64,000 nucleotides of DNA from an uncultured Lachnospiraceae bacterium. Lineage in GTDB: Bacteria; Bacillota; Clostridia; Lachnospirales; Lachnospiraceae. The position numbers and the translations under genes were made by a program. A model generated the notes under the pieces. It was not told where the DNA came from. It worked only from the letters and a program-made list of their open reading frames with translations, and did no database searches. The stretch covers positions 294,747-358,746 of the forward strand of contig CAJTLU010000001.1 in the NCBI GenBank assembly GCA_910577175.1. The letters run 5' to 3'. Of the stretch, positions 25,455-33,686 are shown piece after piece; the stretch's first letter is position 1; each line of letters begins with the position of its first letter.

Positions 25455-25890
25455 CTATGGACCGCCTATGGCAGTGGCTCCATTAAATAAAGTAAAGCAG
25501 GTATTGGATTACGGGGTATCTGTAATTCCGCGGGAAAAGATTTTACAGGGTATGCCGAATTACGGTTATGACTGGACGCTTCCTTTTGTATTTGGAACGT
25601 CAATGGCGCGCTCTATCGGTAATGTGGAGGCAGTAGAGATTGCAATGCGTTACCGGACCTCTATCCAATATGATGAAATTGCAGCAACGCCGTTTTTTTA
25701 CTATACAGACGAAGAGGGCAGGGCGCACGTGGTCTGGTTTGAAGATGCAAGGAGCATACAGGCAAAACTTTTGCTAAATGAGAGTTATCCGCTCCAGGGA
25801 ATCAGCTATTGGAATATTATGCGGTATTTCCCGCAGAACTGGCTGGTAGTCAATAATATGGTCCAGATAAAGAATGTGTATCTGACTTAA
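25453..25890 (+). CDS. YaaH/SleL-type spore hydrolase, 3' part of split gene
   Basis: This piece encodes T286 to the C-terminus of the GH18 domain (TYGPPMAVAPLNKV to the stop at 25890), about 145 residues. It includes the late-barrel motif GISYWNI and the substrate-cleft segment MPNYGYDW. No start codon or ribosome site suits independent translation; ATG 25468 is internal to the family alignment. It is in frame with 18539-19385 after element removal. A strong terminator follows, marking the original gene end. Confidence 0.92.
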   Translation, partial: TYGPPMAVAPLNKVKQVLDYGVSVIPREKILQGMPNYGYDWTLPFVFGTSMARSIGNVEAVEIAMRYRTSIQYDEIAATPFFYYTDEEGRAHVVWFEDARSIQAKLLLNESYPLQGISYWNIMRYFPQNWLVVNNMVQIKNVYLT

Positions 25891-25898
25891 AGCTGTAA

Positions 25899-25949
25899 AA
25901 AGCCCCCTTTCATTGCTCCTGTTTGTTCTTGGCAATGGAAGGGGGCTTT
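25899..25949. terminator. Strong terminator after split spore gene
   Basis: AAAGCCCCCTTTCATTGC pairs with GCAATG(G)AAAGGGGGCTTT, with one bulged base. The A/T ends allow action in both directions. Confidence 0.85.
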
Positions 25950-26018
25950 GTCACTTGTAAGAATCCGCTGTTCCGTGGCCACTGTGCTCTGCGTGACAGT
26001 CTGACAGCAAAGCTTTCC

Positions 26019-26330
26019 TTACGGTTGTGTTTCTACGCTGAACAGATAAGCGGTACTGCAGTTTCTGAATCCGTTAAGAAACACCTCTGCCGTCCAGTAT
26101 TTATCAGGATAGGGAATCGGTACATTTTGCCCGAGGATAATGTTTCTTGTTACATCATACATCGCATCACAGTCAAACCCTTCCTGCCGGTGCATGGCGT
26201 CCGTTTCTCCCGTAAATTTTGCAAAGGCAAACCGGGAAAGATACGGGGCTCCCGCTGTTCCGTTATCAATATAGGCTTCTTCTTGAATTTCCGCATCTGC
26301 CGCAGCCAGGAAAATGCTGTGATAGGACAA
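26019..26330 (-). CDS. Possible hypothetical protein or gene remnant
   Basis: The frame gives 103 residues of protein-like sequence (EAYIDNGTAGAPYLSRFAFA, then a tail with CSTAYLFSVETQP). It stays open upstream past 26485 without an ATG. The TTG at 26330 has no ribosome site. It may be the 3' end of a truncated gene. No family is recognised. Confidence 0.35.
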   Translation of the reverse strand: MSYHSIFLAAADAEIQEEAYIDNGTAGAPYLSRFAFAKFTGETDAMHRQEGFDCDAMYDVTRNIILGQNVPIPYPDKYWTAEVFLNGFRNCSTAYLFSVETQP

Positions 26331-26410
26331 CCGGAAGTATTCATAAAATAAAAAGGAAAAAGATGCTGCGGCTTTGCGGGGCAGACAGGGGATGATTGGA
26401 GGTTCAGGAT

Positions 26411-26578
26411 ATGGGCATGATAAGCGGGGGATGTTACTGGGATAATGAAAAAATTGCGGAGTTTTATGAGGCGAGAGAACGTCATTATGAGTTAGAGGAG
26501 GCGCGGGAAGCCTATGAAGAGCAGAGAGAGGAGAGCAGGGACGTTTTATATGCGCTGCTTTTGACGGATAGGACTTAA
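26411..26578 (+). CDS. Small acidic hypothetical protein (55 aa)
   Basis: Starts at ATG 26411, with TTGGAGG ending 8 bases upstream. The protein begins MGMISGGCYWDNEKIAEFYE and continues as a Glu/Arg-rich helix to LYALLLTDRT. It is unrecognised. It overlaps the doubtful minus-strand open frame, so at most one of the two is real; the ribosome site favours this one. Confidence 0.45.
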   Translation: MGMISGGCYWDNEKIAEFYEARERHYELEEAREAYEEQREESRDVLYALLLTDRT

Positions 26579-26599
26579 AGCCTTGTAAGTTTTCATAAT

Positions 26600-26658
26600 G
26601 AAAACCAGAAGAGAATGGAAAGGGAGTATGGGACTCTCTTTATTCTCTTCTGGTTTTC
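26600..26658. terminator. Long perfect hairpin between convergent genes
   Basis: GAAAACCAGAAGAGAAT (26600-26616) and its exact complement (26642-26658) form a 17-bp stem, and AAAGGGAGT/ACTCTCTTT extends it inside. It sits 14 bases after the DUF4132 stop and ends that operon; TGGTTTTC gives a modest T-run. Confidence 0.75.
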
Positions 26659-26671
26659 GGTGTGCAAAATA

Positions 26672-29600
26672 TTATTTCAGCTGTTCTAAAATAAACGGAT
26701 CTTTGATTTTCGTATCTTCCGCGAAAAGCAGAATCTCCGAGATAATCTGCGCAGTTTTCGGGTCATCGTCTACAAACGGCAAAAACAGCCTTCCCCTGTG
26801 CTGCGAATGAACCGGCAGGACATTAATCATAGGTCCGCCCTGCAAATGGACAACTCCGCTGCCGAGGTGGATGGAATAGTCCGCACGTTCTCCGAGAATA
26901 AATGCGTGTGTTCCTTCCAGACGGACGTTGTCCAGCCGAAACAGCGGCAATGTAAATCCAAGGATTGCTTTACGCATTTCAATGGTAGAGTGGCTTGTTT
27001 CAGGGTCTACACCGCCTGCATGGGCAACGCTTACCGCTAAGTCGACATCACGCATGACTTCCGAAAAGATAATGTCCGGAACGTCTTCTATTTTTACCGG
27101 CTTGTAGGTTTTTCTATCAAAAAATCCTACCCATTCCAGTGTCGGCGCCTCGATATCGGCAGGGGAGAACCAGTCTGCCAGCGCATAAATAGAAGCGATG
27201 ATGTTTTCCTTGTAATAAACCTTCTGTAAGCCTTCTTCAACATCGGCTACCCAGCGGCGGGTTTTCAGGCAGGCTTTGGTTTTTTGCGGCTGAATCTGGT
27301 TCCCCGCATAGCGCAGGGAGCGATAAGCCTGTGCCTCGTCAGCGGTCTTGACATACAGCTCCCGGAAGACCTGCTTAAACGGCTGGCTGATTGCGTTGTC
27401 AAACAGATATTTCTGATACTCATGCCAATGTCCGTCCATATAAAGGTCGTACGGGTGGGCAATTTTGAGAGACGCGTTTTTCTTTAATTTCAGTTCGTTT
27501 CCCGAAAAATCCCTCAAAAGAGTGCCGCTTAAAAATCCAAGCCGATCCTTTGCTTTGTAAACGAGTCTTGCTACAATCGGCTTTATCGCAGGGTTTGTGC
27601 ATAGCAAAGCCAGCTCGCCGGCGGTAAACTCTGTTTCGGTTTCCATTGCCTCCTCAAACATCTGGCGCGTTCTGCGGTACTGCTCGGTCAGCTGCTTTTT
27701 GGTTTCGTTAAAGAGAAGCACCGTTTCATGTTTCTTGTATTTCGCCGGGACGGATTTTAAAGCCTTTCCGTTCTTTTCATATTTGATTTCTGCAGCTCCG
27801 TCGTCGTCGATTTCAATTTTCAGCCGGAGCTCGTCCGCCTCGTTCCAGTCAAGCATCGGCTTTATGTTTTCAAACAGACGGGTTTCCATGCGCAAGGTAA
27901 GCCTGGAAACGTCTGAAAATCCTGCGTTCTTTGATAAATTTTGCAAGGCGCAGTCCGCTGCGGCTCCTTCGCTTGCCTTTCGCTGGGCGCCGAATTTTTT
28001 ACTTTGCTTTTTGAACTCCTGAATAAAAAGATAGCGTTCTACCATATCGTTTTCATCTGCAAGCGGTATCAAGGCGTATGCCATCAGGGTATCCTTATTG
28101 CGCTTTTCCGTAATGTTTTTAACGGCTTCCGTCTTGTCAAGCTTTCCTCTTACTGCGTCTGCATACTTTCTTGCCCGTGTGTGCTTTGCACCGTCCGAAA
28201 TGTATTTTGCGGCATGATAAATTTTATCAAACCGTTCCTCGCCGACTGTCTGCAGCGCTTCCTTAAACCATTCAATATCGAACGCGCCTACATTGAAATC
28301 CTCTGTGGAAATAGGAGTGTATTTTGCAATGATTGCCTTGGTTTTTTCATCGACCGATTCGTTCATGTGTGCAATAAAATAATAGCAGGCAGATTTGAAT
28401 CCGTTCCAGCCAAGATATTCCTCGACAATCGTAAGCCATGTAGGGGAAAACAGCGCTGCTTCGATAATCCGGGTTTCTGTAACATCCGTTTTTGAAATAA
28501 GCTCCTTTAATTTTGCGGCACTGTCGTCCACATCAGGAATACAGACTCCCAGCAGATAGCTTAGCGCCTGCTTTTTGGAGACGCCGTTGTAGGTAGAGAA
28601 ATAGGTGGAGCGGTCAAATGTGTCCTTGCCCATTGCCGCGAGGATTTTTACGAAATTCTCCGCACCGTAAATCTGCTTTATACTGTTGATTTTAGTTGAG
28701 AATTTGGTTTCCGTATCGCCTCTGGTAAGTTCTATCTTTAAAACGGCCGCAATGACATTTTCTCCAATCTGGGCGGCAAAGTCCAGTCTTTTGTTCTCCT
28801 CATCGGTAAGTTTATGCCCCGAAAGCTCTTTATGCCACGGGAGTTCAAGAATTGATTTTATAGCATTTTCGCTGTTTCCATAGTGGTGAAACCGTGAACT
28901 TACCTTTGTTTCACCTGATTTTTTATAGGAAATCAGGAATGACAAATCGGTAAGCGCATCAGCCAGCAGCCGTTCCATAAGCATTTTATACAAAAAGCCC
29001 TGGCTGATTATTTTTTTGTATGCTGCTAAAATAAGAGAGGATACCGTAAAAGGAGTATATACCTCTGACTGAAAATGGTAATCCCGCTGTTCCTTCTCAC
29101 TGATATCAAAAAAGCCGAATCGTTTTCCCAACAGGAAGCGGATGGAGAAAACATCGTTCAAATGCGCTCCGGTAATTTCCGATGTTTCGGAAAGCATGGA
29201 AAGAACAGGCCATAGCTTTTCATCGGAAACTACAGTTACAAGCGTTTTTTGATCCGTGTTTTTAAACTCCAGCTTCCTGCCGTCAAGATAAAAGGAAAGA
29301 ACATCGGGATAGTATCTCTGGACAGTAACAAAATCATAGAGCTCATCTGCCTTTGCCTCGGACGCAAGATAATAGCCCAGGGCACAGGCAGATGAAACAT
29401 ACTTAGTATCCTTTAAATATTTGTCGCAATAATAGCGTAAGATGGTTGCAATTCTTACAGAGTGCATGTAAGCCTTCTGTTCTGTAAACTCGCTGCCGTA
29501 AATAGTTCGGACAAGCTTGACAGAAGTTTTATGAGAGTACTGCGTAGTAAAATTGCCCTCTGCATAAAGGTTGAGCTTGAAGAGCAGGGCTTCGTCATGG

Positions 29601-31834
29601 ATATGCTGCTTATAAAAACCGTCCCAGAGCTCCTTGAATGCGATATGACAGGTACCGTCCGGTTCCTTTACCTCAAAACGGTGGTAGCCTATCGTATCGG
29701 TAAGCAGTTTCGGACCTGCAAACGTGTCGGTGTATTCGTCGTTTTTGTGTTCCTCAATTAGCTGGTCCAGCGCCGAAATAACAGCGTGCATGCCGATTTT
29801 TTTTCCTGACGGCTGATTGTGAAAAAGGCTTGTTTCCGGAAACAGCGCCACAAAATCCGCCTGGCATGAAGCGATAAAGCCGGCGTTAACTTCCGCTGTG
29901 AAATCGTCCGATTCTTTATAAAGCCCGAACCCTCGGGCAGTCCCTTCCTTACTCTTGTCCGCACAAATCCTGTCGATGAGGATTTGTTCCTTTGATGCGG
30001 GATTTTCAATCAGCTGCACAAGAGCCTTATAGTTGGATTTCAGCTCCTCCGTTTTTTCCGACTCATTGATTCTGAGAATCATATCGAGCCCGGCGGTGCG
30101 CTTTTCCTCCTTTTTGTCCATGCAGAGCCGCTTTACGCATGCAAACAGCTGCTCCTCCGGCTGGCGGAACAGGGTGTCAATCAGGTTCTGCCGCATATCG
30201 GCGGCTTTGTATTTGAGCATATCCTCCAGAGCCTTAAAATGCTTTTCTTTCAGCTCGCATTTGCTTAAAATCTCAAATACTTCTTTTCTTGCATATTCCT
30301 CCTTATCGCTCGCAAGGGAGACAAGGGTATCGAGCTGTGTTTCAGTCCGAGGCTTGCCAAGCAGCATCCGGATTTGCTGGCTTCTTCCAGAGCCATAATA
30401 GCGTGTGTTTTTAATGAACGGAATTTTGACGCAGGTTTCGTCTATTTTTGCATCGTCGTCAAGGTCGGCTGCAATCAGGCAGAGCCGCTTTACAATATCT
30501 GTTTTTGTGAGGTATGCCGCATTCCACGGGAACACGCAAGGGTTAAACTCCAGATCAGTTTTCGGCAGCTTTTGGAGGAGCTCATTTAAAATAGCATACA
30601 GCGCTTCGGCGGTTTCCCGGCTGTAACGCTCGGACATATCGGATATGACCCGTTCTCCTGTATATTGTGAATAATAGGAATTGCTGCTTTGCAGGAAAGG
30701 GAGATAGACTGCCATCACATCGAACTCATTGTGCCGGAGCAAAATTGCCTCTATTGCAAGCCTGTGGCAGACATCTGAACTGAAATTCTGTATAAATACG
30801 CCCGCAGTCATAGCCTGGTGCGTTGTGCCGTGTCCAATAAACTCTATGATTTTTTTCTCACAGTTTCTGAATTCATGGCAGGCGACAGCCCAGAGCGCAA
30901 GATAAAGCTTCATGGAATCTTCACTTTTCAGGCACTCGTCTATGTAACTTTTATCTTCAAGACAGCGCAGGATACAATCCAGACTTTTGGCGCTGATACG
31001 TTCTAAATCCTTGCTTTCTTCAGTAAGCAGGCCGGTAGAGCATCCTATCGCTCTTTTTACTGAGGAAAAGCGGATAAGATTATTGTCCTGGATTGCATGT
31101 AATACCATGAGAAATGGCTCAATTCTGCCAATGTCGCAGTTTTCACAAATTGCCTGCCTTAATCCTTCCTGCAGCCTTGCGGCAAGAAGCAGTTTGCATA
31201 CAAGCTCGTGGAGCCCGGTATGTGTGCTCATAAAAATACCGGAAAGCATAGTATAGTTTATTGCGGTATCATTGCCGCTTTCTAAGGCATTTTTTACATA
31301 ATTTATAACACGCTCATTTCCTTTATCGATTTCGTATGCAAGCAGATAAGGGTTTGAACTATACATATATGTTTTTCGGTAAGCCGTCTGTTCTTCGGGC
31401 AAATTATTTTCAAGAAAATCCGCATAGTCTGCATCAATACAGTTCATGTCCTTGAAGCTTTTCACAATATCGCAGATTTTATTGAGATAAAGAGAGTAGT
31501 CGCAGGAGCGGAACGCTCTTCTGTACCAGTATGACTGATAAATGAAAGCTGTACAAGAATCAACAATATACAAAAAGGCGTTTTTGTGGCGCTCTAGAAT
31601 ACAGCCGCCAAACAGCCATTTTCCGGTTGTATTAAAGTAGCCGGAAGGCTTTTTACCGCTGTTCAGATATTGCACAAGCTCGTGATAAATATTTTTGTGA
31701 TGGCCGTTGATAAATTCCTTCTGGTCGGTCGTAAGAGAATGATACACCTGATTCCAATTTGTAGTTACCTTTTTCTCATAATCTTTTGCAAGTTTGTCAA
31801 ATCTTGCCCGTTCTTCGTTTGTGAGTTTTTCCAT
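26672..31834 (-). CDS. Giant DUF4132-domain protein
   Basis: This protein is about 1,720 residues. The N-terminal 1,300 residues are helical and look like repeat-type scaffolding. The C-terminal 350 residues carry the DUF4132 block (HPYDLYMDGHWHEYQKYLFD, QPFKQVFRELYV) and end with the DUF7737-like region (AVSVAHAGGVDPETSHSTIE, IHLGSGVVH, LFLPFVDDDP). Related proteins include E. coli YehI/MolR; the biochemical role is unknown. ATG 31834 is taken as the start, with AAGGA 10 bases upstream. The preceding small gene's stop overlaps this start region, so the two are co-translated. Confidence 0.88.
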   Translation of the reverse strand: MEKLTNEERARFDKLAKDYEKKVTTNWNQVYHSLTTDQKEFINGHHKNIYHELVQYLNSGKKPSGYFNTTGKWLFGGCILERHKNAFLYIVDSCTAFIYQSYWYRRAFRSCDYSLYLNKICDIVKSFKDMNCIDADYADFLENNLPEEQTAYRKTYMYSSNPYLLAYEIDKGNERVINYVKNALESGNDTAINYTMLSGIFMSTHTGLHELVCKLLLAARLQEGLRQAICENCDIGRIEPFLMVLHAIQDNNLIRFSSVKRAIGCSTGLLTEESKDLERISAKSLDCILRCLEDKSYIDECLKSEDSMKLYLALWAVACHEFRNCEKKIIEFIGHGTTHQAMTAGVFIQNFSSDVCHRLAIEAILLRHNEFDVMAVYLPFLQSSNSYYSQYTGERVISDMSERYSRETAEALYAILNELLQKLPKTDLEFNPCVFPWNAAYLTKTDIVKRLCLIAADLDDDAKIDETCVKIPFIKNTRYYGSGRSQQIRMLLGKPRTETQLDTLVSLASDKEEYARKEVFEILSKCELKEKHFKALEDMLKYKAADMRQNLIDTLFRQPEEQLFACVKRLCMDKKEEKRTAGLDMILRINESEKTEELKSNYKALVQLIENPASKEQILIDRICADKSKEGTARGFGLYKESDDFTAEVNAGFIASCQADFVALFPETSLFHNQPSGKKIGMHAVISALDQLIEEHKNDEYTDTFAGPKLLTDTIGYHRFEVKEPDGTCHIAFKELWDGFYKQHIHDEALLFKLNLYAEGNFTTQYSHKTSVKLVRTIYGSEFTEQKAYMHSVRIATILRYYCDKYLKDTKYVSSACALGYYLASEAKADELYDFVTVQRYYPDVLSFYLDGRKLEFKNTDQKTLVTVVSDEKLWPVLSMLSETSEITGAHLNDVFSIRFLLGKRFGFFDISEKEQRDYHFQSEVYTPFTVSSLILAAYKKIISQGFLYKMLMERLLADALTDLSFLISYKKSGETKVSSRFHHYGNSENAIKSILELPWHKELSGHKLTDEENKRLDFAAQIGENVIAAVLKIELTRGDTETKFSTKINSIKQIYGAENFVKILAAMGKDTFDRSTYFSTYNGVSKKQALSYLLGVCIPDVDDSAAKLKELISKTDVTETRIIEAALFSPTWLTIVEEYLGWNGFKSACYYFIAHMNESVDEKTKAIIAKYTPISTEDFNVGAFDIEWFKEALQTVGEERFDKIYHAAKYISDGAKHTRARKYADAVRGKLDKTEAVKNITEKRNKDTLMAYALIPLADENDMVERYLFIQEFKKQSKKFGAQRKASEGAAADCALQNLSKNAGFSDVSRLTLRMETRLFENIKPMLDWNEADELRLKIEIDDDGAAEIKYEKNGKALKSVPAKYKKHETVLLFNETKKQLTEQYRRTRQMFEEAMETETEFTAGELALLCTNPAIKPIVARLVYKAKDRLGFLSGTLLRDFSGNELKLKKNASLKIAHPYDLYMDGHWHEYQKYLFDNAISQPFKQVFRELYVKTADEAQAYRSLRYAGNQIQPQKTKACLKTRRWVADVEEGLQKVYYKENIIASIYALADWFSPADIEAPTLEWVGFFDRKTYKPVKIEDVPDIIFSEVMRDVDLAVSVAHAGGVDPETSHSTIEMRKAILGFTLPLFRLDNVRLEGTHAFILGERADYSIHLGSGVVHLQGGPMINVLPVHSQHRGRLFLPFVDDDPKTAQIISEILLFAEDTKIKDPFILEQLK

Positions 31835-31836
31835 TA

Positions 31837-32259
31837 TTACCACATCCTTCCTGCTAACATTGTAAGTCTGATAAAGGTAAGGGAATCATTTTCGTTTAAA
31901 TCAATTTTCCCATCCAGCTTGTCTAACTCAGTATCGTTTAAAAATACACGGTAAAGCCCGTCCTCAAAAGATTGCAAAGCATTTTCCACCGCTTTCTTTG
32001 GTGCCTGTTCCTTGCCGCCGTAAGAAATGCCGAACGCGATTTTTCCGAGGTCCGCCAGAGCGGTAATCCGTTCTTTGGAAAGGGGAGCGGTACGGTCTTC
32101 TCCTGCACGGACGCGTGCATTGTAGGAAGCCACGCAGCCTGTGACGGTTTGGATAATCAGCTCCCGGAGCGTTTCCGGTACGGGCTCGTATGTAAAGTCG
32201 ACGGGGGCAATTTTTTGTTTTCGTTCGCCTATCTGTTTCAGATTGATTTTTAAAATCAT
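31837..32259 (-). CDS. Small partner of the DUF4132 protein, possible beta-grasp fold
   Basis: This 140-residue protein runs into the DUF4132 gene, and its stop lies 3 bases before that ATG. The order strand (MILKINLKQIG), strand, helix (ETLRELIIQTVTGCVASYN), strand (GKIAFGISYGG), helix, strand (YRVFLNDTEL), final strand (DSLTFIRLTMLAG) resembles a ubiquitin-like beta-grasp with an inserted helical segment. It ends in AGRMW, not GG, so conjugation would need processing or does not occur. ATG 32259 has AGGAGA 9 bases upstream. The fold assignment is inference from pattern only. Confidence 0.7.
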   Translation of the reverse strand: MILKINLKQIGERKQKIAPVDFTYEPVPETLRELIIQTVTGCVASYNARVRAGEDRTAPLSKERITALADLGKIAFGISYGGKEQAPKKAVENALQSFEDGLYRVFLNDTELDKLDGKIDLNENDSLTFIRLTMLAGRMW

Positions 32260-32629
32260 TTCAGGTCTCCTGTGATGTATCTGGTAAAACAGCCATATTT
32301 TCCGAAAGGAGTATAACATACAAATATGAACAGGATGTGAATGGGCGGGGAATGCCGCACAACCTATGGCACTTTTTCAAGTGATAAAAAATGCGGAAAT
32401 GCAAGGAATAAAAAGACTGGCGCGAACAGCTGTCGTATGTTATAATCCGGATAGCGGTAGCATATAGAAACTTTTATACTACGCCGGAAATCGAGGTAAT
32501 TTCGGGCAGTCCCCTTGTTGCGAATAGTTATATTCCAGTCAGAGATTTGTTCATACAAAGCGATAAGGGGAGCGAACGGAAAGAATGGTAATTGGGTTAA
32601 TGAAATCCAGGCAGAAGGGAATGAGGTTT
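32260..32629. other. Intergenic region between DUF4132 operon and sortase
   Basis: This is a divergent control region of 370 bases. TATAAT at 32441-32446 points toward the sortase but has only a weak -35 (TGGCGC). On the other strand TATACT near 32310 could serve the DUF4132 operon. No gene is seen. Confidence 0.4.
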
Positions 32630-33511
32630 ATGAAAGAGAAAAGAAGGTTCCGGTTTTTAGGGAGATTGCTTTTTGTTCTGGCAGCGCTGTGTCTGCTTCC
32701 TTTGTGCCGGGAATATTATTTATCGGTGGAGCACCAAAGAGAGCAGAAACGGTTAAAAGAGAGCCTGCTTTCAGCGGAGCAGACTATAACGCCGGGGAGA
32801 ACTGTGACGCCGGAAGGAACTGTAATGCCGGAGGGAAGCATAACACCGGGAGGAGCGCCCGGGACAGAACAGACCGGTCCGACGTCTGTGCCTCTGCCGA
32901 CGGAGGAACCGGCTGCGGAGCCGGTCATGTTAAAGCGTTTTGAAAGGCTGTATGCGGAGAATCACGACCTTGTGGCGTGGCTTTCCATAGAGGGAACGGA
33001 GATTGATTATCCGGTCATGCAGTGCGGGGACGACGAGTATTACCTGAATCACAGCTTTTACCGGAAAGAGAGTAAGTATGGCTGTCTGTATGTCAGGGAG
33101 AGGGCAGATGTCCACACGCCCGGCACGAATTTTATTATCTACGGACATAATATGAAGGACGGCGCGATGTTCGGGAATCTGGAGCTGTACCAGAAGGAGA
33201 GCTATTTTCTAGAGCATCCTGTGATTTCCTTTGACACGCTTTATGAAGAACGGCGCTATGAGATTCTGGCAGTATTCCGCTCGCAGGTGTACCGTCAGGA
33301 CGAAAATGTATTTCAGTATTATCAGTTTTATGAGGCAGATACTCCGGAGGAATTTGCGTCCTTTTATCAGAATATCAAGTCATTGTCTCTTTATGATACC
33401 GGTGTAACCGCAGAGTTCGGGGATACCTTCCTGACGCTTTCCACCTGTGCCTATCATGTGGAGGACGGACGCTTTGTAGTAGTGGCAAAGCGGGCAGGGA
33501 GGAAAGAGTAA
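32630..33511 (+). CDS. Class B sortase
   Basis: This membrane-anchored transpeptidase attaches surface proteins to peptidoglycan. An N-terminal signal anchor (LLFVLAALCLLPLC) and a Thr/Pro/Gly linker with repeated TPEG/MPEG units (about 40-80) precede the sortase barrel. The catalytic set is H173 in YGHNM, C273 in LSTC and R281 in RFVVVAKR. The TLSTC signature and insertion helix fit class B. No obvious NPxTx-type substrate gene lies in the window. The start is uncertain: ATG 32630 with AAGGGA upstream is preferred, and ATG 32585 is in the same frame. Confidence 0.9.
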   Translation: MKEKRRFRFLGRLLFVLAALCLLPLCREYYLSVEHQREQKRLKESLLSAEQTITPGRTVTPEGTVMPEGSITPGGAPGTEQTGPTSVPLPTEEPAAEPVMLKRFERLYAENHDLVAWLSIEGTEIDYPVMQCGDDEYYLNHSFYRKESKYGCLYVRERADVHTPGTNFIIYGHNMKDGAMFGNLELYQKESYFLEHPVISFDTLYEERRYEILAVFRSQVYRQDENVFQYYQFYEADTPEEFASFYQNIKSLSLYDTGVTAEFGDTFLTLSTCAYHVEDGRFVVVAKRAGRKE

Positions 33512-33562
33512 GCAGCACCGGGGAATACAGTGCATCCAAGGAAGAATAGGAGAGTAATATAC

Positions 33563-33645
33563 CGGGTGTCCGCAGCCTTATGTTTTGCAGTAAAGCGTTA
33601 TGTCTGCAAAAAAGCTGCGGACAGATTCCGGTGTTTTTTATTTTG
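33563..33645 (+). terminator. Terminator after sortase
   Basis: CCGG-GTGTCCGCAGC pairs with GCTGCGGACA-CCGG, with an inner TTTTGCAG/CTGCAAAA stem. The hairpin is followed by GTTTTTTATTTT on the plus strand. Confidence 0.8.
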
Positions 33646-33686
33646 TGGGAAATGCCGCAAACTGCCTTCATAAGAGGCATAAGCGG

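Noticed and set aside
25468..25890. Independent 140-residue gene
   Set aside because: It aligns as the missing C-terminal part of the GH18 enzyme, lacks a ribosome site, and is in frame with the left half.
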